Positions 18,609-26,004 of a stretch of 56,783 nt of DNA are shown here, in pieces. A program made the translations under genes and the position numbers. How positions within the stretch are numbered: position 1 is the stretch's first letter; each line of letters starts with the position of its first letter. The notes under the pieces are model-generated. The model did no database searches and was not told the origin of the DNA. It saw only the letters and a list, made by a program, of their open reading frames with translations. The DNA comes from an uncultured Gluconobacter sp. (GTDB taxonomy: Bacteria; Pseudomonadota; Alphaproteobacteria; Acetobacterales; Acetobacteraceae). The stretch spans positions 1 through 56,783 of the forward strand of contig CALFLO010000006.1 of the NCBI GenBank assembly GCA_937880175.1, read 5' to 3'.

Positions 18609-18623
18609 AGGATAAAAAATCCT
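18609..18623. promoter_or_regulatory. AT-rich dyad between aminotransferase and lrp-type genes
   Basis: AGGAT and ATCCT flank an A-run, 23 bp upstream of the Lrp-type ATG. Lrp/AsnC proteins commonly bind AT-rich dyads in their own promoter. Assignment is tentative. Confidence 0.4.
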
Positions 18624-18645
18624 TTTTGTGGTCATATGATGCGAT

Positions 18646-19107
18646 ATGGCCAGAAAACTCGATCAGACAGACAGGGCGATCCTGAGAATCCTGCAAAAGC
18701 AGGGGACCCCCTCCCAGCGTGAACTCGCCGAGAAGGTCGGCCTGTCGCAGAATGCCTGCTGGCGGCGGCTAAACGCCCTGCGCGAAGACGGCGTGATCGC
18801 CCATGACACCGTGCGGCTCAACGCGGCCGCGCTGGGCCTGACCCTGACGGTGTTTGTGCTCATGCGCACACGCCATCATTCGCGCGAATGGTTCGAGACG
18901 TTCCGCAAGGTGGTCGGTTCGATACCGAACATAGTTGATTTTTATCGGATCGCGGGCGAATACGATTATCTTCTGAAGGTGGTGGCCTGCGACATGAACG
19001 ATTTCGATCGTGTGTACCAGCAGATCATCAGCAAGGTGGAACTCGATGCCATCACGTCATACATGACCATGGAAACCCTGGCGGACAACAGGGATCTTCC
19101 GGTCTGA
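18646..19107 (+). CDS. Lrp/AsnC-family transcriptional regulator
   Basis: 153 residues, the usual length. An N-terminal winged HTH (LDQTDRAILRILQKQG, then SQRELAEKVGLSQNACWRRL) is followed by the RAM/AsnC ligand-binding domain (IAGEYDYLLKVVACDMNDFD). Such proteins sense amino acids and often control neighbouring amino-acid enzymes or transporters. It is divergent from the class V aminotransferase and runs 53 bp ahead of the permease, so both are likely targets. Confidence 0.95.
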   Translation: MARKLDQTDRAILRILQKQGTPSQRELAEKVGLSQNACWRRLNALREDGVIAHDTVRLNAAALGLTLTVFVLMRTRHHSREWFETFRKVVGSIPNIVDFYRIAGEYDYLLKVVACDMNDFDRVYQQIISKVELDAITSYMTMETLADNRDLPV

Positions 19108-19160
19108 ATCGCCCCTTGTCGAAAACGCCCCTCCCGTCCACAGCAGGAAGTCTTTTGTCC

Positions 19161-20459
19161 ATGAGCCAGCCCGACCAGCTCGCCCACAGTCTGCGTACGC
19201 GCCACGTCGTCATGATCGCCCTTGGAGGGGTGATCGGGGCGGGATATTTCATCGGGGCGTCCGCGGCACTTTCGCTGGGCGGCCCTGCGGTGCTGCTGTC
19301 CTATGCCCTCGCCGGAACGCTGGTGTTTCTGGTCAATCTGATGATGCGCGATCTGGCGCTGAAAGTCCCGGGACGGGCGTCCTTCCTGCGACAGATCCAG
19401 TATTCGCTCGGCAACCGCGCCGCTTTCGTGGCGGGCTGGGCCTACTGGATGACCTGGATCATCGCGATTGCGGTGGAAGTCATCGCTGTGGCGACGATGC
19501 TCGCCCCCTATATTCCGCTGCCCTACGCCGTGCTCGAAATCCTCATCATGGCGCTGATGACCGGCGTGAACCTCATGTCCGTCAAGGGCTATGGCGAGTT
19601 CGAATACTGGTTCTCCGCCATCAAGGTTCTGGCGATCGTCTGCTTCATCGGCATTGGCGTCTGGGCGCTGCTGAGCCGCCCCATTCCTGTGCATGACAAC
19701 CTGTTTGCTCATGGTGGCCTTCTGCCGCATGGCTGGCTGGCGCTTCTGGCCGTGATCCCGACCATCCTGTTCTCGATGGGCGGCAGCGAAATCTCCACAG
19801 TCGCAGCCGTTGAGTCCGACAACACCGAGCAGAACATCGTCCGCGCCACGCGCTCCATCGCGCTGCGGATCGGCGGGTTCTATCTCGTCTCCATCGCACT
19901 TGTGCTGTGTCTGGTGCCGTGGAGCGATGTCGTGTCGGGCTATTCGCCGTTCCTGCTGGTGCTGCATCGCCTGCATGTGCCGTTCGCGGACGTGGCGCTG
20001 GCGATCGTGGTCATGACGGCGGCGCTTTCCAGTCTCAATTCCGGGATCTATGTGACTTCCCGCATCCTGTACGAACTGGCGGAATCCGGCTCCGCGCCGG
20101 GACTGTTCCTGACGGTGGATGCGTCCACGAAACTCCCCCGCCGCGCCATTCTGGTCAGTGCGCTGGCGTCCATTCTCGTAGCCGCCGTAGCCGTGCTCTC
20201 GCCGACGCTGATTTTCGGCCTGCTCGTCAGCCTCACGGGCGGGTTCATGGTGTTCAACAACACCATGATCGTAGCGGGACGTCTGAAGCTTGTGCCTGAA
20301 TCGCCCTGGAAAGCCTATGCCGCGCTGGTGCTGATCGCGTGCACGCTGATGGCCATGCTGATCCAGCCCGAAACGCGCTCGCAGATCGTGCTGGGTGCGT
20401 TCGCACTCCTGCTGATCTTTCTGGCGGAGCGCTTCGTGCCCCGTCGCCAGCCGGACTGA
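19161..20459 (+). CDS. Amino-acid permease, APC superfamily
   Basis: 432 residues from ATG 19161, chosen because an AGGAAG ribosome site lies about 10 bases upstream; a TTG 45 bp earlier is a weaker alternative. About 12 membrane segments are visible. The first contains the APC signature ALGGVIGAGYFIGAS, and a later loop has SMGGSEISTVAAVESDN, matching the AAT group (GABA, aromatic or D-Ser/D-Ala-type permeases). It imports amino acids with protons. It probably forms an amino-acid use unit with the Lrp regulator and the class V aminotransferase. The specific amino acid is unknown. Confidence 0.93.
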   Translation: MSQPDQLAHSLRTRHVVMIALGGVIGAGYFIGASAALSLGGPAVLLSYALAGTLVFLVNLMMRDLALKVPGRASFLRQIQYSLGNRAAFVAGWAYWMTWIIAIAVEVIAVATMLAPYIPLPYAVLEILIMALMTGVNLMSVKGYGEFEYWFSAIKVLAIVCFIGIGVWALLSRPIPVHDNLFAHGGLLPHGWLALLAVIPTILFSMGGSEISTVAAVESDNTEQNIVRATRSIALRIGGFYLVSIALVLCLVPWSDVVSGYSPFLLVLHRLHVPFADVALAIVVMTAALSSLNSGIYVTSRILYELAESGSAPGLFLTVDASTKLPRRAILVSALASILVAAVAVLSPTLIFGLLVSLTGGFMVFNNTMIVAGRLKLVPESPWKAYAALVLIACTLMAMLIQPETRSQIVLGAFALLLIFLAERFVPRRQPD

Positions 20460-20462
20460 CCT

Positions 20463-20861
20463 TCAGAAGAGTGCCCCCTGCGCGGGGCTCTCGGGGACGC
20501 GGCGCCCAAAATCCCGCTCGATCCAGCGTCGCAGCACAAGCAGGATCTGCGACTGCTGCTCGGCCGTCAGCGCCTTTCCCGGCGCCATGCCGTGCCATTT
20601 GGACAGGCAACTTCGGCAGCATGCACCGGTGGCATGCTGGGCGATGAACACCGGATGCCCGCGCATGGGCGTCTGTTTGCCGTCACGCGGCGGATGGGCC
20701 GGAGCCAGACGCTCGGCAATAAAGGCCGCACCATGCTCCATAACCGCATCCAGCCCCCGGCTTTCGAGATAGAGTCGCGCCTGATCGTCCAGATGGAACC
20801 GTGTGCGAAAACGCGACCGGGCGAGGCGTTCGAACAGTTCTTGGGGATCAAATCGGCTCAC
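20463..20861 (-). CDS. DUF4186 family protein
   Basis: 132 residues matching the DUF4186 pattern: HPVFIAQHATGACCRSCLSKWHGM with paired cysteines (CCRSC) and a later hydrophobic helix. Members are small soluble bacterial proteins of unknown function. The Cys/His cluster could bind metal. Convergent with the permease, with three bases between stops. Confidence 0.88.
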   Translation of the reverse strand: MSRFDPQELFERLARSRFRTRFHLDDQARLYLESRGLDAVMEHGAAFIAERLAPAHPPRDGKQTPMRGHPVFIAQHATGACCRSCLSKWHGMAPGKALTAEQQSQILLVLRRWIERDFGRRVPESPAQGALF

Positions 20862-20921
20862 CAGCCCACAACCTTCTGAAAAACAGGCAAAAAATCGCGT
20901 GAGAGGGCCTCAACCCCCTGT

Positions 20922-20937
20922 AAGAACATTTGTTCTT
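20922..20937. promoter_or_regulatory. Inverted repeat AAGAACA-TT-TGTTCTT upstream of the XseA-like gene
   Basis: Perfect 7-base arms with a TT spacer, 17 bp upstream of the ATG. The core GAAC-N4-GTTC resembles the LexA box of Gram-positive bacteria and cyanobacteria, not the direct-repeat GTTC-N7-GTTC of Alphaproteobacteria. The binding protein is therefore unknown. Confidence 0.5.
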
Positions 20938-20954
20938 TCTCCATATGGTGACGG

Positions 20955-21989
20955 ATGGACGCTTTTCCGAGACGCTCCCGCTCATCTTCCGCGGCGGGAG
21001 ACACAACAACACTGACAGTCCTCTCTCCGCTTCAGGTGCAGGACCTGTTTTCCGCCCGGCTGGACGAGATCTGCGCCGCTTTCGACGAATGGGGCTTTCC
21101 GCTGATCGTGGCGGGACAGCTTGGGGATGCCGCGCCCAATTCCTATCCCAAATATTATCAGCTTCCCCTGACCGATCCGCAGTTCGGGACCACCCTGTCC
21201 CTCGAAGTGCAGAAATCCGTTCTGGCCCGGGCGGAAGTCGGCCCCGGCGATCATGTCCACGTCACCGGTATGCTGCGCGCCCGGCAGTATCGCGGGCAGA
21301 TCGTCCTGCGCTTCGAAGTCGTGGCCGTGGAACTCCACGATCCCGGACGCCAGAAGGTCGAGCGTATCGAGCGTTCCGTACTGGACGTTCTGCGCGGACT
21401 GCCCTGCGCGTCCCACCCTTACCCAACGCGTCCGGAAGCGCGTCTCCTGCTGATCCACTCGGCCGCGTCCAGCGCCCTGGTGGCGGAGGATTTCCTTCAG
21501 GCGCTGGGTGGGGCATGGCGTCCCGAGCGCGTGCGAAGCCTGCCCACGGCCATGAACGATCCCGGCCGTCTGGCCGAAGCGATCAGCACCTGCCGCGAAG
21601 AGATCCTCGTTCTCATTCGCGGGGGCGGCGACGCGTCGGATTTCGTGGTGTTTGAAAACCCGATGGTGCTGGAAGCCCTGGCCGTCTGTCCGGCACATCG
21701 GGTTCTCGGGCTGGGCCATACGGCGAACCGGACCTTGGCTGAACGCGTCGTGGACCATGCCGCAACAACGCCCGCCGATGCCGGGCATTACATCCGGCGC
21801 ATGAGCGGCCGGGTCTGGCAGGAACAGGAAGAAGCCCGGGCGCAGCTCGAAGAAATGGCGGCCCTGCGGGACAGTGCAACGCTCAACGTCACACCCGAAC
21901 GCGCACCGATCGGCGCGCGCCTGCGGAACGGGTTGATCCTGATTGTGGCCGGTGTGGCGCTCGGGCTGCTGCTGACCCGACTGCTTTAA
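20955..21989 (+). CDS. Short XseA-like (exonuclease VII large subunit-like) protein with C-terminal membrane anchor
   Basis: 344 residues against about 400-530 for XseA. An N-terminal OB-fold-like region (residues 20-140) is followed by an exonuclease-VII-like core. Conserved blocks are ILVLIRGGGDASDFVVFENP (R222, D229) and GLGHTANRTLAERVVDHAATTP (H255). In the canonical GHETD motif the Asp is essential; the counterpart here is N258, so nuclease activity may be lost or altered. The long helical region of XseA that binds XseB is cut to about 40 residues, and the last 23 residues form a membrane segment. No xseB lies nearby. Normal XseA degrades single-stranded DNA; this protein's job is unknown. 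The start lacks a clear ribosome site. Confidence 0.82.
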   Translation: MDAFPRRSRSSSAAGDTTTLTVLSPLQVQDLFSARLDEICAAFDEWGFPLIVAGQLGDAAPNSYPKYYQLPLTDPQFGTTLSLEVQKSVLARAEVGPGDHVHVTGMLRARQYRGQIVLRFEVVAVELHDPGRQKVERIERSVLDVLRGLPCASHPYPTRPEARLLLIHSAASSALVAEDFLQALGGAWRPERVRSLPTAMNDPGRLAEAISTCREEILVLIRGGGDASDFVVFENPMVLEALAVCPAHRVLGLGHTANRTLAERVVDHAATTPADAGHYIRRMSGRVWQEQEEARAQLEEMAALRDSATLNVTPERAPIGARLRNGLILIVAGVALGLLLTRLL

Positions 21990-22001
21990 AAGCCGGAAGA
22001 T

Positions 22002-22301
22002 TTATGCGGCGGATGTTTCCCGGACGACGCCGGTCATGCGCAGAACGGCCAGCGCCATCGCTGCAAGAAACACGCACAGCCCAAGGCGGGGATATCCGTG
22101 CCCCTGTAGCAGCACGGAGTTCAGGGCGAGAATATAGGTAACGAGCGTAACCTGACCACGCACACCGAGGGCGCTGCACCGGAGTGCGAAAACAGCGCAA
22201 AGAATACCAAGCGCCAGTTCGGCACCGATCATGCCCCCTCTGTAACCCCATACGAGGCCAACGACAGCTGTCAGGGCAAGCAGAGACTCTGTTCTGGACA
22301 T
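22002..22301 (-). CDS. Small integral membrane protein
   Basis: 99 residues, almost wholly hydrophobic, with three or four membrane segments and few charges. Near its C terminus it has the motif LLQGHGYPRLGL, which resembles segments in the two smaller proteins encoded just upstream on the same strand. Function unknown. Confidence 0.7.
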   Translation of the reverse strand: MSRTESLLALTAVVGLVWGYRGGMIGAELALGILCAVFALRCSALGVRGQVTLVTYILALNSVLLQGHGYPRLGLCVFLAAMALAVLRMTGVVRETSAA

Positions 22302-22461
22302 GGCTTAAGGCTTCTTTTTCCTGAGTAACAGAATGATTCGTAGTGCAACGGGCAAGCCCGCGTCAATTCGAAACCGACATGGATTTGATGATGCCGCGAG
22401 CTCGTCCCTAAATGGTCTGAGATATCAACCGGATCCACTCCTGCCAAAGTGGCTTTGACTG

Positions 22462-22635
22462 TCAGGCTACTGTGAGCTTCATTTTGATGAGTAAGCCAAG
22501 CGTTGTCATGGCGACAAGTGCAAGCGCAACGAACCCATGTCCGTGCGTTACCGCATAGGTTGTCATCGCAACGGCAAGGAACAGATCGAGACGGTTCAGG
22601 CGGGAGAAAGGCATTGTGCCCAGTCGTGAAATCAT
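22462..22635 (-). CDS. Very small membrane protein
   Basis: 57 residues from ATG 22635, with two membrane segments and the motif VTHGHGFVALAL. The start overlaps the stop of the preceding small frame as ATGA, and AGGA lies about 11 bases upstream. An ATG at 22677 in the same frame would extend it inside the upstream gene. It resembles the C-terminal half of the 99-residue protein downstream. Unknown function. Confidence 0.55.
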   Translation of the reverse strand: MISRLGTMPFSRLNRLDLFLAVAMTTYAVTHGHGFVALALVAMTTLGLLIKMKLTVA

Positions 22636-22760
22636 AAGTCCCGATGTCCTTTGATATGTCTTTTGTTCACGCGCCAAAGTACCCCAAGAAGGGACATGAG
22701 CGCGGTGACCTGCGCCGCAAAAGTAAAGCCACGGGCCTGAAGAAAAACGCCCAGCGCCAC
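22632..22760 (-). CDS. Candidate very small membrane protein (GTG start)
   Basis: A 42-residue frame (MALGVFLQARGFTFAAQV, then ALMSLLGVLWRV) similar in pattern to the two small membrane proteins downstream. The GTG at 22760 is preceded by AGGA at short spacing; a TTG at 22811 is an alternative. The ATGA overlap with the next frame favours real translation. It may also be a decayed copy. Unknown function. Confidence 0.4.
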   Translation of the reverse strand: MALGVFLQARGFTFAAQVTALMSLLGVLWRVNKRHIKGHRDL

Positions 22761-22866
22761 GAATCCTGCCTCACGACTTTGCGCTACAGGAAAAACGGTA
22801 TCGCCCCGCAATGGATGGGGTCAATACTTAAGCGAAACAGGTCGTATATCAGTCGCCTTTAGAGGC

Positions 22867-23361
22867 TCAGCGCACGTCCACGCGGACGAATGGTTTTGTC
22901 GCCGACGGATCGGTGATGGCATGCATCTCGATCTGGATGGTCTGCGCACCGGCTTTTTCGATATGGGCGGCGATCAGCGCCCCCAGATGACGGGTCACAT
23001 CCGTCAGGGCTTGCGCCTGTGCATCCGGGGTCGGCTGCGGCGGTGCGAACGCCTGCACGACGAACAGCACATTCGGCTTGCGGGCCAGCGCGGCTTTGGC
23101 GGCGCGCTCGACTATGGGGCCGAATTCGGATTCCGGCGTGCCTTCGGAGACGGCCAGAAACGGCGCGCGCGGCGGCGGTCCCGGCGGTGCGGGCGGAATA
23201 ACGGGATGGGGCGGCTTGCCCGCATTCGGGTTGAACGTGCGCTGGTCCAGCAGCTTGCACCCCGAAAGCAGGGGCATGGCCAGCAGCAGCAGCCCCAGCA
23301 GGAGGGCGGACTGCGGGACGAAGCGCCGCTGCGAACGGAAATGTCGGACAAAAGGTGCCAT
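22867..23361 (-). CDS. Proline-rich lipoprotein
   Basis: 164 residues from ATG 23361. A basic start (FRSQRRFVPQ) and hydrophobic stretch end in a lipobox (LLSGC), followed by a Pro-rich tether (PPHPVIPPAPPGPPP) and a mixed alpha/beta region of about 100 residues. The C-terminal region is of a kind seen in hypothetical envelope proteins of acetic acid bacteria; I do not recognise an activity. A longer in-frame start at 23730 would run through the gap gene and is rejected. Confidence 0.75.
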   Translation of the reverse strand: MAPFVRHFRSQRRFVPQSALLLGLLLLAMPLLSGCKLLDQRTFNPNAGKPPHPVIPPAPPGPPPRAPFLAVSEGTPESEFGPIVERAAKAALARKPNVLFVVQAFAPPQPTPDAQAQALTDVTRHLGALIAAHIEKAGAQTIQIEMHAITDPSATKPFVRVDVR

Positions 23362-23506
23362 ATCGCGCGGAACCGTCGCAGGAACGGAGGCTTTGAGCAA
23401 GATTATAGAGTCAACTTCATGAAAAACTGTTGATGCCCCCTGTTGCTCCGCTGTGGCGGTGCTATGGAAGATGCCCGAGTTTTCAAGCAACGGAGTAGGG
23501 CAGGTC

Positions 23507-24529
23507 ATGGCTGTAAAAATCGCGATCAACGGTTTCGGACGGATCGGACGGCTGGTGCTGCGTGGCATCATCGAGAGCGGTCGCACGGATGTCGAGGTTG
23601 TCGCCATCAACGATCTGGGTTCGGTCGAGGCCAATGCGCATCTTCTGGCCCATGACAGTGTCCATGGCCGCCTTCCGGGAACCGTCCGCGCCGAAGGCAA
23701 CAGCCTGATCATCGAAGCCAATGGCCGCACCTATGGTCCGATCACGGTGTCCGCCGAGCGCAATCCGGCACAGGTCCCGTTTCAGGGCGTCGATGTGGCG
23801 ATGGAATGCACGGGCCTCTTCACATCCCGCGAAAAGGCCGCTGCCCTGCTGGAAGCCGGTGCCAAGCGCGTTGTTATCTCTGCTCCGGCCACGGACGTCG
23901 ATGCGACGATCGTTTACGGCGTCAACAATGACGTCCTGACGTCGGACATGAAGATCATCTCCAACGCGTCCTGCACCACGAACTGCCTCGCTCCCGTGGC
24001 CTCCGTTCTGGACAAGGCCTTCGGAATCGAATGTGGCTACATGGTCACGATCCATTCCTACACGGGCGACCAGCGCACGGTAGACACCCTGCACAAGGAT
24101 CCGCGCCGCGCCCGCGCTGCCGCCCTCAACATGATCCCGACCTCCACGGGTGCCGCCAAGGCCGTGGGTCTGGTCCTGCCGCATCTGAAGGGCAAGCTGG
24201 ACGGCACCGCCATCCGCGTTCCGACGCCGAACGTCTCGCTCGTCTCGCTGGATTTCGTGCCGAAGACGGCCCCGGCTTCCGTCGAAGCCGTGAACGAGGC
24301 GATCCGCGCGGCTGCGTCGGAAGGCCCGCTCAAGGGCATTCTGGCCTACAACACCGCCCCCCTGGTGAGCTCCGACTTCAACCATGACGTCGCATCCTCC
24401 ACGTTTGATGCCACCCAGACCGCACTGGTCGATGGCGGCAAGCTCGTCCGGATCTGCGCCTGGTATGACAACGAGTGGGGCTTCTCCAACCGCATGGCCG
24501 ACACGGCCGCCCTGTTCGGGAGCCTCTGA
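23507..24529 (+). CDS. gap: Type I glyceraldehyde-3-phosphate dehydrogenase
   Basis: 340 residues. It converts glyceraldehyde-3-phosphate to 1,3-bisphosphoglycerate with NAD. The Rossmann start VKIAINGFGRIGRLVLR and the catalytic block ASCTTNCLAP with C156 are intact, as is the C-terminal WYDNEWGFSNRM. Start ATG 23507 is preceded by GGAG at normal distance; an upstream ATG at 23453 would add 18 residues of no family match. pgk begins three bases after its stop, so the two form an operon. Confidence 0.98.
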   Translation: MAVKIAINGFGRIGRLVLRGIIESGRTDVEVVAINDLGSVEANAHLLAHDSVHGRLPGTVRAEGNSLIIEANGRTYGPITVSAERNPAQVPFQGVDVAMECTGLFTSREKAAALLEAGAKRVVISAPATDVDATIVYGVNNDVLTSDMKIISNASCTTNCLAPVASVLDKAFGIECGYMVTIHSYTGDQRTVDTLHKDPRRARAAALNMIPTSTGAAKAVGLVLPHLKGKLDGTAIRVPTPNVSLVSLDFVPKTAPASVEAVNEAIRAAASEGPLKGILAYNTAPLVSSDFNHDVASSTFDATQTALVDGGKLVRICAWYDNEWGFSNRMADTAALFGSL

Positions 24530-24532
24530 GTG

Positions 24533-25747
24533 ATGGCCTTCCGCACCCTTGATGGTGTGGACGCACGCGGCAAGCGCGTGCTGGTCCGCGCCGACCTCAA
24601 CGTTCCGATGCATGATGGCGTCATCACCGATGACACCCGTCTGCAGCGGGTCGCCCCCACCATCCGCGAACTGGCCGACAAGGGCGCGCGCGTCGTGGTG
24701 TTCAGCCATTTCGACCGTCCCAAGGGGCAGGTCGTTCCGGCCATGTCCCTGCGTCCGATCGCGCTGAAGCTCGGTCAGATCCTCGGCCAGCCAGTCGGCT
24801 TCGTGGCTGAATGCGTCGGCCCGACCGTGGAAGCCGCCGTGGGCGCCATGGCGGACGGGGACATCATCGTTCTCGAAAACACGCGCTTTCATGCGGGTGA
24901 AGAGGCCAATGATCCGCAGTTCGCCAAAGCGCTGGCGCAGAATGGCGATATTTTCGTCAATGATGCGTTCTCCGCCGCGCACCGCGCCCATGCCTCGACC
25001 GAAGGCGTGGCCCGCGACCTGCCGTCCTTCGCCGGACGTCTGATGCAGGCTGAGCTGAGCGCGCTGTCTGCCGCTCTGGAAAACCCGGAGCGCCCGGTCG
25101 GTGCGATCATCGGCGGCTCCAAGATCTCGACGAAGCTCGACCTGATCGGGAATGTCATCGAGAAGGTGGACACGCTGTTCATCACGGGGGCGATGGCCAA
25201 CACGTTCCTCGCGGCTGAAGGCATGAATGTGGGCAAGTCCCTCCAGGAAGCCGAGATGCACGAGACGGCGCGCAAGATCGCCCATCTCGCGCAGGAAAAA
25301 GGCTGCGAGATCATCCTGCCCGTCGATGCGGTCGTGGCGCGTGAGTTCAAGGCCAATGTCCCGACCGAGACCTGCCTGATCGGCGAAGTCCCGGACGATG
25401 CCATGATCCTCGATGCCGGTCCGCGCACGGTCGAGCTGATCCGCGAGCGTCTGGATACGCTCAAGACGCTGGTCTGGAACGGCCCGCTCGGTGCGTTCGA
25501 GATTGCGCCTTTCGACAAGGCCACCGTCGATGTCGCGCAATACGCCGCGCAGCTTACGGAAGACGGTGAGCTCAAGACGATCGCCGGCGGCGGCGATACG
25601 GTCTCGGCCCTGCGTCATGCCGGTGTCGTGGACAAGATGACCTATGTCTCCACCGCTGGCGGGGCTTTCCTCGAATGGCTGGAAGGCAAGATCCTGCCGG
25701 GGATCGAGGTGCTCCGCTCCGCGGGCCACGATCTGGGGCTCGAATAA
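24533..25747 (+). CDS. pgk: Phosphoglycerate kinase
   Basis: 404 residues. It transfers phosphate from 1,3-bisphosphoglycerate to ADP. The N-terminal motif GKRVLVRADLNVP, the FSHFDRPKG segment, and the C-terminal GGGDT and TAGGAFLEWLEG blocks are all present. The ATG overlaps no stop and uses GGGAG within the end of gap as its ribosome site. A clear terminator follows. Confidence 0.98.
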   Translation: MAFRTLDGVDARGKRVLVRADLNVPMHDGVITDDTRLQRVAPTIRELADKGARVVVFSHFDRPKGQVVPAMSLRPIALKLGQILGQPVGFVAECVGPTVEAAVGAMADGDIIVLENTRFHAGEEANDPQFAKALAQNGDIFVNDAFSAAHRAHASTEGVARDLPSFAGRLMQAELSALSAALENPERPVGAIIGGSKISTKLDLIGNVIEKVDTLFITGAMANTFLAAEGMNVGKSLQEAEMHETARKIAHLAQEKGCEIILPVDAVVAREFKANVPTETCLIGEVPDDAMILDAGPRTVELIRERLDTLKTLVWNGPLGAFEIAPFDKATVDVAQYAAQLTEDGELKTIAGGGDTVSALRHAGVVDKMTYVSTAGGAFLEWLEGKILPGIEVLRSAGHDLGLE

Positions 25748-25750
25748 GAC

Positions 25751-25785
25751 AAAAGCCGGGAAGGGGCACCTTCCCGGCTTTTTTT
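25751..25785 (+). terminator. Rho-independent terminator after gap-pgk
   Basis: A 14-bp stem (AAAAGCCGGGAAGG / CCTTCCCGGCTTTT) with a GGCA loop and a run of seven T. Confidence 0.95.
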
Positions 25786-25811
25786 ATGTGCTTTTTGATA
25801 AGGCGAGGCGG

Positions 25812-25988
25812 ATGTTGAGAAAATTTCTGTCAGGCTTTTGTCTGCTCTGCAGTCTGGCCGGGTGTCAGGCCTACAACCAGCCCCCGAAACCGCCTGCTCC
25901 GCCTTCGACCGGGGAGCCTATTGTGAGCGGACGCCCTGCAGGAATGCTGCTGTCTCCTCCAAGGCGTACGAGCGGCACGTATTACTGA
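25812..25988 (+). CDS. Small lipoprotein
   Basis: 58 residues. The start MLRKFLSGFCLLCSLAGC is a complete lipoprotein signal with lipobox LAGC. The mature 41 residues are Pro-rich and tail to RTSGTYY. GAGG lies just upstream of the ATG. Between two opposing genes. Unknown function, possibly an envelope tether. Confidence 0.72.
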   Translation: MLRKFLSGFCLLCSLAGCQAYNQPPKPPAPPSTGEPIVSGRPAGMLLSPPRRTSGTYY

Positions 25989-26004
25989 GCCGGTTGTACG
26001 AAGC

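Noticed and set aside
22644..22862. 72-residue plus-strand frame
   Set aside because: Lys/Arg-rich sequence without a family match, opposite the small membrane frames.
22867..23730. 287-residue lipoprotein with an early start
   Set aside because: The added N-terminal 123 residues lie opposite the gap gene and hide the clear lipoprotein signal at 23361.
23483..25729. 748-residue minus-strand frame across gap and pgk
   Set aside because: Composition is Arg/His/Asp-rich and it is opposite two strongly conserved genes.
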